From: Nissolia schottii
Lineage: Eukaryota; Streptophyta; Magnoliopsida; Fabales; Fabaceae
Length of the DNA stretch: 64,000 bases
Assembly: GCA_003254905.1 (NCBI GenBank)
Contig: QANU01054920.1
Coordinates: 1-64,000 of the forward strand
Reading direction: 5' to 3'
Each line of letters begins with the position of its first letter. The stretch's first letter is position 1. Positions 12,030-23,280 of the stretch are shown here, piece after piece. Under the pieces are notes generated by a model, which saw only the letters and a program-made list of their open reading frames with translations, did no database searches and had not been told where the DNA came from. The position numbers were made by a program, and so were the translations under genes.

Positions 12030-13718
12030 CTATTTCCCCTTCTTTTGTCTTTTCAACAAGCCTTTAGCGATCATTTCATGAAGAAGTTTCTCGGCCTTAT
12101 CATTTTCATAGTTTTCAAGAAGAGCACAAATAATTATTTCAAAAGTTACGGCGTCAGGGATGCAACCATCATCTTCCATTGTAGACTTCAAAGCCAATGC
12201 TTCATCAAGAAAGCCCTGCTTACAAAACCCATTGATCATAATAGTGTATGTGTAAACATTAGGTCGCCATCCTTTAATCAAAAGATCCTCAAAAACCTCT
12301 TGCGCATTCTTAAGTTTTCCCCACTTGCATAGACCATCAATAAGTATACTGAATGTACATATGTTTGGATGAATTCCCTGGTTTTTAAGTTTAGTGAACA
12401 ACTCAATTGCCTCATCAAGATGATTGCTTTTGCATAAAGCATCTAGTAAGGAATTGTAAGTGATTACATCGGCGAGTTGACCTTTACCATGCATCTCATC
12501 AACAAGCTCCCAAGCACAAGAAATTCTCCCCGATTTGCACAAGCCATCAATGAGTGTATTGTACGATACGGTATTAGGAATCAAATTTTTGCAACCCATT
12601 AGTTTGAAGAGATTCATGGCTTCATCCACCATTTTAACTTTGCATAACCCATTGATCATGATATTATAGGTGCGAACATTATGAGCCACTCCTTGGTGGG
12701 TCATAGTGTTGAATAAGTCTTTTGCCCTGTTCACCTCATTAACTAGGCAATACCCATCCATTAAGCTATTATAAGTAACAACTTCAGGTTTAAAACCGTG
12801 TCTAATCATCAAAGCAAGCATATTTTTAGCCTGGTTGACCTTTCCTTCCTTGCATAAGCCATCAATCAAAGTATTAAAGGTACACACATCCAGACCGATG
12901 TTTTTCGACACCATTTCATTAAGCAATGCAGCTGCTTCCTTCAATTGACCCACATGGCACAATCCATACATCAGAGTATTGTAAGTGACAACATTGGGAG
13001 AAATTCCCTTATCAACCATTTCAGAATGTAAATCATGCGCCTCAGCCACAAGTTTATCTTTGCATAAGCCATCAATGATTGTGTTGTACATGACCACATC
13101 GGGCATAATCCCTTGCCCTCTGATACTTCTCAGTATCTGAATGGCAGCTCCGGTACGTCCTATCTTACAGCATCCATTGATCAAGGTCCCATAACTAACT
13201 TCATTTAACTGAAACCCTAGAGCTGCCACTTTGTCGTGAAAATGCAGTGCTTCTTGAACCTCATCATTTAAACAGAGACCTTTCATAAGCACATTTAAGG
13301 TTACGGTATTCGGTTGATAACCCATTTTGAGAATCTTTGCCAATACAGAGAATGCGAGAGCCACGTGATCCATGTGGCAGTAACAATTGATCAAGATGTT
13401 TAAACTAAAGATGTCTGGAGCGATTCCCTTGAGTTGCAGTTGTTTAAAGAGGGAAATAGCAATGGGGTAATGCTTCATCTTCGCAAGGGAACCTAAGATC
13501 TTGTTAAATTCAATGATGGGTGGCTTAAGACGCATGCATAGCATGCGAATGAAGGAAGCAACGGCATCGTCAATGTAATCAACGTGTGATGGGGGCAGAG
13601 AACGGGAAAATAGCCTTAAATTTGAAGGGAAGGGAAGAACATTAAGAGGAAACAATGAGATGAGAGAAGCACACCTTAACCTTGTCATTGATAACATCGA
13701 CATTGTTGTTGGATCCAA
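12030..13718 (-). CDS. P-class PPR protein, Restorer-of-fertility-like, 562 aa
   Basis: An intact, intronless gene encoding a 562-aa pentatricopeptide repeat protein. Residues 1-65 form a leader rich in Ser, Arg and Leu (MDPTTMSMLSMTRLRCASLI...), compatible with mitochondrial targeting. Residues 66-556 are 14 consecutive P-type motifs, each about 35 aa (for example NVVTYNTLMYGLCHVGQLKE). A short basic tail RQKKGK ends the protein. The motif style (N-T-L-I-D-G-L-C-K consensus) is that of the Rf-like clade, whose members bind mitochondrial transcripts and promote their processing or cleavage. Residue pairs 5/35 of motifs 1-13 are ND, NN, NN, GD, NN, ND, NE, NN, NN, ND, NN, SN, TD; under the published PPR code this favours a pyrimidine-rich target ending in A-G, which is inference. 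It has two broken paralogues upstream and downstream-flank duplications, so it sits in a birth-and-death cluster. The start chosen is the first Met, conserved in the paralogue. Confidence 0.95.
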   Translation of the reverse strand: MDPTTMSMLSMTRLRCASLISLFPLNVLPFPSNLRLFSRSLPPSHVDYIDDAVASFIRMLCMRLKPPIIEFNKILGSLAKMKHYPIAISLFKQLQLKGIAPDIFSLNILINCYCHMDHVALAFSVLAKILKMGYQPNTVTLNVLMKGLCLNDEVQEALHFHDKVAALGFQLNEVSYGTLINGCCKIGRTGAAIQILRSIRGQGIMPDVVMYNTIIDGLCKDKLVAEAHDLHSEMVDKGISPNVVTYNTLMYGLCHVGQLKEAAALLNEMVSKNIGLDVCTFNTLIDGLCKEGKVNQAKNMLALMIRHGFKPEVVTYNSLMDGYCLVNEVNRAKDLFNTMTHQGVAHNVRTYNIMINGLCKVKMVDEAMNLFKLMGCKNLIPNTVSYNTLIDGLCKSGRISCAWELVDEMHGKGQLADVITYNSLLDALCKSNHLDEAIELFTKLKNQGIHPNICTFSILIDGLCKWGKLKNAQEVFEDLLIKGWRPNVYTYTIMINGFCKQGFLDEALALKSTMEDDGCIPDAVTFEIIICALLENYENDKAEKLLHEMIAKGLLKRQKKGK

Positions 13719-15117
13719 CGGGATTCGCAGTGAGGAGTGGAACGGTGCGTTGCGACTTGCTCTGTCTCTCTCGTCGTCTTCCCAGAAATCGGGTCTATTA
13801 TTTAGGGTTTTGCGAAGTTGCAGGTGAACGAAGCCGCCGCTGGTGGTGGTGAGCCCCTCTTCCTGGCCATGAATCGGGATTCTGATTTGTTTGTGTATTC
13901 TATTCTTTTATTTTGTTTTCGGATTATTTTGAGTTTGATTATGCTCCCTTTGTTCATTTTTTATAATGTTATTCTTTCGACCAAAAATTATTTAAGATTA
14001 ATTATCATTTAATTGGATTAAAAAAAATATTAAATGAATTTTTTATTGTTATACTTTTATTATTTCTCGTACTTCTTATAACACTTAATAAGTAAAATAT
14101 TTGTTATTTAAGGTTAATTTTGTCTATATAGTCTATATTCCCTCTATCCTAGTGTCAATTAAATAAATTTTTAAACCTTATTTTTTGTTAAAAATCACAA
14201 CAAATAGTGAATAAATGAAATATCTTTTTGCTTGCAACTTCTCAAAGTTACATGTGCATTTGAAAGTTTTCATCAAATTTAGAATTGGTTTGTGATTTCG
14301 AAACTTGAAGTTGCGTTTGTGAATATTATTTTGGAGAGAAATGAAAAGAAATGAAAGAAGTTGGAATGTTAAATTTAAAATTATCAAATACAATCAAGCA
14401 TAGACTTCTTTTCTTTCATTTTTTTTTCCAAAATAAAACTCACAAACACATTTTCTAAAAAAACTAATATAACCTTTGATTGTGCCTATTAATTACTTAA
14501 TTAACATTTGTATCTCTTATAATAATTTTAGATTTTAATAGCAATTTTACTAAATACTAAAAGTTGTCTTTTTCTTTTACAACGGAAAATGTGTTATTAT
14601 TTTCAAAAAAAATAAATTATATCCTCCTTGCAAATAGACGTAATTATCCTCTTAACAAATTTAACAATGACACTTAAAAATAAATTCATCTTGTTCTTTT
14701 TTTTTTCCTACTTTAACCTCTCCACAAATTGTCAAGTGTCATTTTTATGGTTGTCAAGATAATAATTAATCTTTTTTATTACGAGAATATATTATTCCTC
14801 TTATTTTTATAAGAGAAAAAAGTGCAATATGAGTATAAGATAAGATACAATAAAAAAATTGAATATTATAATTTGAAAAAGAGTGCTAAAGATCATCGGT
14901 TTAGAGCTGTCAAAATGGGATGTTGCAAATCAACCGGAAAATATATGGATTGGGCTAAAAAAATAGAGTAAAAAGAAAAGTTAGTCCAATTAAATATGAC
15001 CTAATTTAGTTCGACCTAAAATGAGCCAACCCGATGAGTGAACATTTAACAAACTCAGACGTGTCGTATTGATGATGACTCATTAGTACACATGTTACCT
15101 CTATTGTTACACTAAGT
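13719..15117. other. PPR 5' flank, then AT-rich intergenic DNA
   Basis: The first 150 bp (pyrimidine-rich, with ctctgtctctctcgtcgtct) are the likely 5' untranslated and promoter region of the minus-strand PPR gene. The rest is AT-rich. At about 14903 the phrase tagagctgtcaaaatggga resembles the end of the hAT-like element at 50795-51111, but no matching second end or target duplication is visible. Short ctccctttgttc and ttccctctatcc words resemble Stowaway ends but are not paired. Confidence 0.4.
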
Positions 15118-16112
15118 GAAATTCTTGCATGGGCACAAGACTAACATGTCTGTTAAACATCTTGAATAACACTAGTAAAGGGACACAACAAAGACTACAG
15201 AGAAAAATACAGAGAACAAGAAATAATAGAATCGTATTATGAGAGTTGTGTTTTTCTTTACATAGGAGGTTGAGCCTATTTATAGGCTGAAGACTTAACG
15301 GCTAAAACACAACGGCCAAAAATAAATTACAATCAACTTAAAAGATTATAATTTAATCAAATCAAATCATTTACAATCATAAATTATTCTTAACACCCTC
15401 CCTCAAGCTAAAGCTCCCCAAGCTTTAAGCTTGTCATAGTTCAACGGAGGGCTGAGTGGAGCGTAACCAACAAAACGGAGGCAACAAAGGTTGGGCGGAA
15501 CCAGCAAAGTCAACAACGAAGGCAACATCAGGAGTTGGGCGGAACCAACATAGGCAACATCGAGAGCTAGGCGGAACTAGCAAAGGCAACAACGATAGGC
15601 AACAATCGAGACTACACGGAGGCAGATTAAGTCAACATCAAGATTATGTGGAGGCTGTTAAGGGGAAAATTGGCGGAAGCAGGAATATGGGTTCAAGGTG
15701 GGAACCATGGCTCTGATACCATGTTAAACATCTTGAATAACACTAGTAAAGCGACACAACAAAGACTACAGAGAAAAATACAGAGAATAAGAAATAATAG
15801 AATTGTATTATGAGAGTTGTGTTTTTCTTTACATACGAGGTTGAGCCTATTTATAGGCTGAAGACTTAACGGCTAAAACACAACGGCCAAAAATAAATTA
15901 CAATCAATTTAAAAAATTATAATTAAATCAAATCAAATCATTTACAATCATAAATTATTTTTAACAATGTCATCTTTAGACATAAACAATAAAAGCGAGT
16001 CTCATTTGGTAGGAACCAAAAATATTTGGTGGTACACACAATAAAGATGATTGAACCCCTTTTATTGTGTGTGGGTCCAAGAATGATAGTCTTGTGCCTA
16101 CACAAGAATTTC
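15118..16112. mobile_element. MITE with 25-bp TIRs, interrupted by a TRIM
   Basis: The ends are a clear terminal inverted repeat: left gaaattcttgcatgggcaca (15118-15142, continuing agact), and right (reverse complement of 16088-16112) gaaattcttgtgtaggcaca. Removing the TRIM and one copy of its 5-bp duplication leaves an element of about 175 bp. Its interior also carries paired words around acaataaa and ttattgtgtgt. No coding capacity. The superfamily is not determined because I cannot define the target duplication. Confidence 0.65.
15151..15966 (-). mobile_element. TRIM retrotransposon (single unit, 816 bp)
   Basis: Two 245-bp direct repeats (15151-15395 and 15722-15966) begin tgttaaacatcttg and end ttaaca. 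They flank a 326-bp interior, and the whole is bracketed by the 5-bp duplication atgtc (15146-15150, 15967-15971). The interior ends in ggctctgatacca (15709-15721), the reverse complement of the initiator-Met primer-binding site, so the element reads on the minus strand. A polypurine tract (reverse complement of ccctccctcaagct) abuts the other LTR. There is no gag or pol, and the size fits TRIM elements, mobilised in trans. The interior has imperfect repeats around gggcggaaccaacaaaggcaa. The small open frame at 15456-15716 is a by-product of these repeats. Confidence 0.9.
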
Positions 16113-17609
16113 TCCAAAATGAATGATTATATTTCTTGCATATGTGAATGTGATCACTTGATGCCCAAGAGCATATGCATCACCATTCACCACGTCCTAG
16201 AAAGAGGAAGAGATCTTAAATATGTCACTTCACACTTCCCTCCATTCTTGTTTGTTTTGCTAACCTCCATCCTAGCCCTAATATCTTTATTCTTCCTAAG
16301 CTCATTTTAATAATGAACAACATGCTCCAAAGTGGGCCAGCGACTAACATTTTACATTAATATCGCCCGAATTTAGAGATGGAAATTAATATAGCAGAAA
16401 GAGAAGACATCTACAAATAGAAAGGAAACATTAAAATTTATCACATGGTTCTACCTTACACACAAATAATACCTGATCTTGGATTAGTTGATTTCAATCA
16501 CATACCATTGCTAGTATCATTTGGTTGTAAACTAATAATTGTGTCAAATTCAAATATATATAAATGTTGGTACCATTATAGTGAATGTTATGTATGTATG
16601 TATGTATGTATGTATGTATGAATGTCTTCGGTCTAAGCAATCATTAGCAATTTAAGTTCACGTTATATATCTATAGATGTAGATGCATAATGAATGTTCC
16701 CGCTTATCTTGGCAGTCAGCAATTAAGGATATCATTTTAGAGATGACCAATATAGAATAACTATCTTTTTTATTAGCAAAATTGTGGCGGTTCGGTCATC
16801 TCACCAGGGTCAAGATATATCTCTAACTTCTTTGAGCTATTAAATGATATATAAAGATCACACACTAATGTGGTATTTGCATTGATTGGTGGGAATCAAA
16901 CTTGCGTCATTTTAGAATATGAAAGCGTTCATTACCAATTGTACGAACTATCTGATTATAATTATTTAACTTAAGTTTAGTATATAACAATTTTGAAGTT
17001 TGTTTACACTATTTATGGAAGAAACCCATTTTTTAAGGATGCATACATGTTATTCTTATGATATTTCACTTTTATGTATTAATTAATTTTTTTGGCACGT
17101 TTTATCTTCAAGCAAAAATGGATACGTGTAATGGAGGGTGGGGGCACTACCAATATTTTGAATTTTTTTTTTAATAACTACAGGAATATACATAATTTTG
17201 CCTCCATATTTTGTTGAGTTTGGTCCTGCACTTAAACTAAAATAATAAAGTTTAGTCCCTATAATATGAGAAAGTTTGGTTTAAGTCCCTCAGTAGAGAT
17301 TTTAGTTCCTGTAAATTTTGGTAGTTTGATTTTGGTCCCTATAGACGTTTGGGAACTGATGGTGATGACGTGTCAGTTAACTACGCGGACGTGGTATGCC
17401 ACGTGGACTCGCCACGTGGCATAACCCGGTTCAATTAGTTTGACCCATCAACCTGGTACATATACGACCTGACCCGATTTTTTTTTATAAAAAAAATTGA
17501 AATCCCTAAATCCCCAAATCTGAAATCCCACCCCTAAACACAAACCACCACCGTTTTCCCTGTCTCCCTGCTCCTAACGAAGGTATTAACCCTAATTTAA
17601 GTTATCCAT
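16113..17609. other. Intergenic DNA with microsatellite and repeat fragment
   Basis: No gene seen. A tetranucleotide (TATG)n tract lies at 16589-16624. About 17180-17430 holds a dispersed-repeat segment with repeated ttggtccctata/tttagtccctataa phrases, ending in two facing G-box palindromes (tatgccacgtgg at 17395-17406 and ccacgtggcata at 17412-17423). A similar segment lies at about 4010-4210. Confidence 0.45.
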
Positions 17610-18665
17610 TGTGACGCACCTCTCTTAGTTGGGAATTCTCTCCTAAGTATGGGACCTCAGTCCTTGAGCCCAAACTAATAAATAAGATTAACTAAACTAG
17701 GACACCCCTGTCATAATTAGTACACTTAGGTCTTAACAACTTGGGTAACCAAGCTATCTCATCTAAAAGACTTTACAATTAGTATATCATAGGATAAATG
17801 ACTTAAAGCAGTGTCGGGTCAATGACCTCGCAACCCAGACTCAGTAGTAGATAGATATGAGCGCAAGGCTCCTCAGATTAGGCATACGTGCTCTTCCAGA
17901 TTCAATAGGTTAGATGAGCGCAAGGCTCCATAGATCAGGGTATCCGTACCCTCACAAGTATCCAGGTTGCGTTCGTATTGGAACCACCTGGATTTATCCT
18001 AGTGAAGCAAGGTTGAGCCGAGGTTCTCTTAAATCGTTCCCCTCCGTAAGAGGACATGGAAATGCGTACATAGATCAGATTTACCTTTCAGCAATTGATT
18101 TCTGTTTACTTTCAGTAGTATTATTCAGTTATACTTTACAACAGTTATTTCAGATTTGCTTAAGCTTCCATGCTTTATTTGTTTATTTATTCCGTATATG
18201 TGTATCTATATGCCATGACTATATGCAGTATATGTTATGTGTGTGGTACCAAGGTACCCACCACTGAGATGACATACTCACTCCTCTAACGATATCATTT
18301 TTCAGATACAGCAAAGGACTATGACACCATCCCCTTTGTCTAGTATCAACGAGGATTCAACGTCAGTGGTAAGCTCTTATTCGTAGTGGGGTCTACTAAA
18401 GTCATTAGTAGTTATGATCTAGATACCTAGGGCAGGATCCCCCATTTAGCATTCATGTTTTAGTTATATTATCATAACAACATTTTTTAGTTTAACATGT
18501 AAACTCAATTATTATTTAATGAAAACAGTTATTTTATGAAATTAGTTATCTATTATGATGTCAATTGTTTATTTATAAGCATTGCATGTAAGTTAGTATG
18601 CCACGTCAGAGCTTCCGTAGTGCTATAGCCCTATGTGCAGTGGCATCCTAAATTGGGGCGTGACA
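17610..18665. repeat. LTR-like block (possible Gypsy solo LTR)
   Basis: The block begins tgtgacgcacc and ends ggggcgtgaca, so it has TG/CA termini with short inverted ends. It carries the phrase cccaccactgagatgacata followed by ctcactcct, which resembles Gypsy chromovirus LTRs, and a related phrase appears in reverse orientation near 44000. Flanking bases (tccat, gcgtg) do not form a target duplication, so a recombined or truncated LTR is more likely than a clean solo LTR. The open frame 17914-18267 has no recognisable domain. Confidence 0.4.
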
Positions 18666-18689
18666 GCGTGAGACTGAACTTGTCTCCTT

Positions 18690-20943
18690 TCAAATTAGAA
18701 TAGTTTACACTGAGCAATTTTTCATTTTGAATATCTAAAACTTTATTGATATATGTTTTTTGAGATAAGCATAATAATCCATGTGATCTATCCTATAGTA
18801 TTTTCATTCCAATCACATAACTTGTCTCATCCATATCCTCTAGTAGAGAGAAACTTCTTATTGTCAATCAATAAACTAAGACCATTAGTTGCAAGCAAGG
18901 GGTTATTAACATATTTAACTAGACAAACAAATTTATTCCCACTAATCTTCAGATACATACAATTTGCTTAAAACTAAGGGGGGCATATAGTACTATTGAA
19001 CATAAGATACCATTATCGCGAAGCTTGCTTGAGTTTTTATATTAATTTTGTAAGTTTACACACTAGGTGTTCTTTTCCCTTAACTGGAAAATCTCATCAG
19101 TTGATCCATATTAACATATTCCACTAAATTCCCATTCAAAAAGGCTATTTTCACAACTATTTGATGCAACTCTAAATCATAATGAGTTATAAGTGCCACA
19201 ATAATCCTGAAAGAATTTTTCTAATAATCAATACCACATTTCTAAGTAAAATCGTAGCAATAAGATGAGTCTTGTAACTTTCAAGGTTACCATGAGAGTA
19301 GTGTTTATTCTTAAAGATCAATTTATACCTAACTCTCTTGAAACTTTCAGGTAATTCCACAAAGTCTCATACACCAATTTGTGCCATAGATTTAAGCTCA
19401 TCTTTTGTAGTATCTCACAAATTTATCAGTATTATCACAATACATGACTTGTGAAAATGAAATTGTATCATAAATAATACTTAAGTCACTTTCTGACTCT
19501 TGTACATACACCACATAATCATAACAAATAGTAGATCTCAATTCCTTTGAGAACTTCTTAATTCTATTTCATTCGATTGCTCTATTATTAACTCATTATA
19601 TTAACTATGAGATACATTATTTGTTTTTCTTTTTGATTATTATGTGGTTCAACAACAAGAGGAAGAACAAGTCCAAGGAACTCACACTCTAACTTCCTTA
19701 ATCCTCATATTTCATAAAGCTTCACTGCCACTGAATTTAGCATTCTCAATGGATCGAGTATCTTCCATTTCAACAATTATTATGGGCAGGATTAATAGAA
19801 ACATATACCCTTGATACTTTTTTTTTTTGGACAACCAATGAAATATTCATTGATTATTTTTGCATCCAATTTCTTTTCTTGTGGATTTGCACTTTGATTT
19901 TTGCCTGACATTCCTAAACATATAGGTTCTTTAAACTGGATTTTCTATCTTCCCATAATTCTAAAGAAACTTTAAGAACTACCTTACTAGGAACCCTTCT
20001 AAAAAAATACATGGCAGCTTTTAAGTCATACAACCTCAATTATAAAGGGTAAACATTCATTATTCATCATGCCCTAATGATATCTTTTAACGATTAGTTA
20101 TGCACTTTTGATACACCATTCTGTTTCGGTGTAGCTGACATTGTGAATTGAACACATATGTCACACATTTTTTACAATTTAGCAAATGAACAAGAGTATT
20201 ATCTAGTTTCATAATATCTTCCATAATACTCACAATTTCTATTAGACATGACGATTTTTCACCTTGTTGTCTAACTACATATATGAAATTTCTCATGCAG
20301 CAGATAAACCTAATCATCAATGAAGGTGGAAGTACTTCTCTTTATTGAAAGAATTCATATCAAAGGGTCCACGCACATCCTTGTGTAAAATCTCACGAAG
20401 TTGGGTACTTCTTGTGACTCCATACTCTGTGTGTTTTGTTATTTTCATTTAATACAATCTACACAAATATTAATGTCAATAAAATTCAAATCAGGAAGGG
20501 TGTTATTCTTTATCAACCTTTTTGTTCTTTCTTTGGAAATGCAACCCAAAACACTTATGTCTCAAGTAAACAATTCGTACATCTACAATCAAGCTTTATA
20601 TTTTGAGCAATCATTCTGAAAATGTCCAGATTTCCCACAAAAATGAATCTATTGTTTGACTTTCTTCTATATTTCAAAAGAGGGCCCGCCCAAATCGTTA
20701 GTGGTCCGTTTTCTATTCCATGATTCTTTTAAAGTTTCTTTCCAACTCCTTAAAGGTTCACATAATGAATGGAGTGATTTCCTTGATTCTTAAATCTGGT
20801 TTCCTTCTAAACTAACATAATATGTGATTTGTGCACATCCATTTGTCTTTCATAAAATTATAGTTCATTTGGAACTATCCATAATTAGGTTGTAATAAGT
20901 TCAAAATGAACTACACAAGAAAATTCTCATCCACTTTCATTCC
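18690..20943 (-). mobile_element. Copia fossil, pol and gag part (minus strand)
   Basis: Reading the minus strand from 20943 down gives, in order, gag C-terminal sequence (about 20680-20943), a zinc knuckle (about 20610-20645, FCGKSGHF), a GAG-pre-integrase segment with CVDC (about 20420-20560), integrase core sequence ending in a form of TPKQNGV (about 20087-20420), the integrase C-terminal region (about 19790-20060), reverse transcriptase N-terminal sequence (about 19100-19560) and RT C-terminal sequence (about 18690-18990, with CLSQKTYINK). Frames are interrupted throughout by stops and shifts, so it is an old inactive copy. It is interrupted at 20943 by the Gypsy element and resumes at 32001. 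Confidence 0.8.
20939..20943. repeat. Target-site duplication of the Gypsy element, left copy
   Basis: The bases attcc immediately before the 5' LTR recur at 32001-32005 immediately after the 3' LTR. This is the 5-bp duplication expected of LTR-retrotransposon integrase. Confidence 0.9.
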
Positions 20944-21487
20944 TGTTACGGACTGGGCCACAAGGGCCCATCCTCGGGATCCTGCCGCCCAGACCCAAAT
21001 CCACGGATTCGGATTGTCCTTTCGATTTAACCGCCCCGCGATTCCCGTACGCACAACCGCTCTAGATAGACAGACCGCGATTCCCGTCCGCGTAACAGCT
21101 CGGGATAAGCCATCCCGAGATTCCCGGCCACGAATCGGCCCGGATAAGCGACCCCCAGAACCCACTCATCTTATCTTCTCAAAGATAGCCAACCCGGCAT
21201 TACCGGGACAAGCCACCATGCGCGTGGTCGAGATATCCTCCCACCGCCGCTCTACGCGGAACCGACTCAACCATCTTAGTTATATAACAGCCAGCACCCC
21301 ATGTATGAAGATCATCCAATAATCACTTACTATACTCCTTGCACCCTTGCTTACTTGAGCGTCGGAGTAATTGCAGGTACCCACCGCAACTGCGAGTCCA
21401 GAGATTGATCGCGCCAGTGCCAGAATCTTCATCCCAGCCCAGAGCCTCAGGATCCAGAGCTTGTACTGAGGTGCATACTTCGGAACA
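20944..21487 (+). repeat. Gypsy 5' LTR
   Basis: It starts tgttacggactgggcc and ends ttcggaaca, 544 bp, matching 31457-32000 along its whole length. It contains three related words of the form cgattcccgt(a/c)cgc. The likely promoter lies near ttagttatataaca at about 21280. Confidence 0.93.
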
Positions 21488-21507
21488 TTGGCGCCGTCTG
21501 TGGGGAC
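21488..21507 (+). other. Primer-binding-site-like sequence of the Gypsy element
   Basis: Directly after the LTR the sequence reads ttggcgccgtctgtggggac. The start tggcgccgt fits the 3' end of a plant tRNA (tRNA-Asp is my best guess); the later bases match less well. The position is what defines it. Confidence 0.6.
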
Positions 21508-21572
21508 TTTTTCGGCATCGCCACCTTTTCTCTGAAACCTGAGCACTCATCATCATCATCATCGCCAGTAAC

Positions 21573-23280
21573 ATGCCTCCCAAAAACACACGAAGGACCT
21601 ACAGAGTGGTGAACTCTCGGGGATCAGCACCCGTTGTCTCATCGGTGGTTCCCTCACCAGTTCCACCAGCATCACAGGTGTCCCCGGCGTTGTTAACACT
21701 GCCAATCAACGCTGTACCGTCACCTCCGCGCAGCCAACCACAGCAACAGCCTGCACGGGAAGACCCACCTCCCCCACCAACCCTGGCTGACGTGGCCCAG
21801 ACACAAGCGGAGAAGATCACTCGACTAGAGGCCGCCCTGAGCCAACTCGCCCGCATGGATGACAAGTGGAGACAGAAAGAAATCCGCGAAGCTGTAGAGA
21901 AGGCGAAGAAGGACGTCGAACAGAAACGCCCCTTTGCTGGTTTTAACCGCAACGAGGGCCCCAACCACGTCAACCAAGAGAGAGAAGATGAGTCAGTGTA
22001 CCGCGAGAGGCCCGTGGAAGCTTTCCACACCACGGAAAGAATCCGCTCCGTTCCAAGAAGAATCTGAGGAAGGGACAACCATCCCTTCGCTGAAGACATT
22101 CTCGCAGCCATTCCCCCCCAGGGGTTTCGGCCACCAACGGATATGGAAGCCTACGATGGCACCACGGACCCCCAACACCACTTAGATGCCTTCGAACATC
22201 GAATGGTCTTGGACGGTGTCTCTGATGCCATCCAGTGCAAGTCCTTCCCCGTCACCCTCAGGAAAGGCGCTCTAGTGTGGTTCAACGCGCTGCCGCCGAG
22301 GTGCATCCAGTGCTTCGACGACCTTGCAGAGTGTTTCCTTGCAAATTTCACCACACGGAAAACAAAGCCCAAGACAGCAGTGAGTCTACTGGGCCTAATC
22401 CAGAGGGGAGACGAGTCCCTCAGACAGTACCTCGACAGATTTTACGAAGAGTGCGCGCAAGTCGAAGACCTGTAACTGCAGGCAGTGCTGATGGGCCTAA
22501 CCAACGGCCTGAAGAAGGGTAGTCCCTTCGCCAAAAACCTCTCCAAGTGCCCACCGCGCAACCTCATCGAAATACAAGAACGAGCCGAAGAGTACCTGTA
22601 CCAGGAAGAGGGGATACAAGCCATCAGAGGCAATCCGGCCCGAGATGGACCCCGCGACAATGGAGATTCAGGAAGAAAGTTCCCGCAGCCTTCTCGCGGA
22701 GATAGAACAAGAAATGACCGACCGCGGATGCCCAAGGAAGGGCGTTACACCAACTACGCCCCGCTGAACGTGTCCTTCACGCAGCTATTCAGAAAGCTGC
22801 AGCAAAGGCCGGACTTCCCCCGACCGAGGCCACTGCGGACCCATGCAGTCGCGGACACCTCCTTATACTGCACATACCATGACGGATACGGCCACACGAC
22901 AGAAGAATGTGTGGACCTGAAAGACGAGATTGAGAGTTGGGTACGCGGAGGACGACTAGAGTGGTACGTCATCCAGGACCGGAAGCACAAAGTCGACCAC
23001 CGCGATGATGACCACCGCAGCAATGAACGAAGACCCTACCAAAGGGAAAATAGGAGACGTGAAGACCCTGGGGAGCGCAGGGATCAAAGACAGGAGCTGA
23101 CAAGAATAATAAACACCATCTCGGGAGGATTTGCAGGGGGCGGCTCTTCTAGATCCGCCAGGAAGAGACACCTCCAGGAGGTTTTGCAACTGGAACGGCA
23201 AACGGGTAACAAAACCCGCGGACCACGAAACCTCCCCGACATCACGTTTACGCGGAAGGATTTTGCCCACACCACACCGA
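21573..23280 (+). pseudogene. Gypsy gag
   Basis: The frame starts at the Met of MPPKNTRRTYRVV and has a Pro-rich N-terminus, a coiled region rich in Glu and Lys, then the retrotransposon gag core around 22143-22600 (AYDGTTDPQHHLDAF, FNALPPRCIQCF, FANFTTRK-like, SLLGLIQRGDESLRQYLDRF). A Cys/His segment near 22860-22930 (CTYHDGYGHTTEEC) is zinc-knuckle-like. Two in-frame stops (22065-22067 TGA and 22473-22475 TAA) interrupt it. Gag forms the particle that carries the element's RNA. The rest of the frame stays aligned, so decay is by point mutation. Confidence 0.85.

Noticed and set aside
13938-14160. Stowaway MITE between ctccctttgttc and ttccctctatcc
   Set aside because: Both words are in the same orientation, so they do not form the required inverted ends.
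15456-15716. Open frame in the TRIM interior as a gene
   Set aside because: It translates the short interior repeats of a non-coding TRIM and is broken in the related copies at 53196-54114.
17610-18665. Clean solo LTR
   Set aside because: The ends look LTR-like, but the flanking 5-mers (tccat and gcgtg) do not match, so I keep it only as an LTR-like block.
20911-21589. Overlapping open frames on both strands at the Gypsy 5' LTR
   Set aside because: They lie in the LTR, recur in the 3' LTR with changed lengths, and match no protein family.
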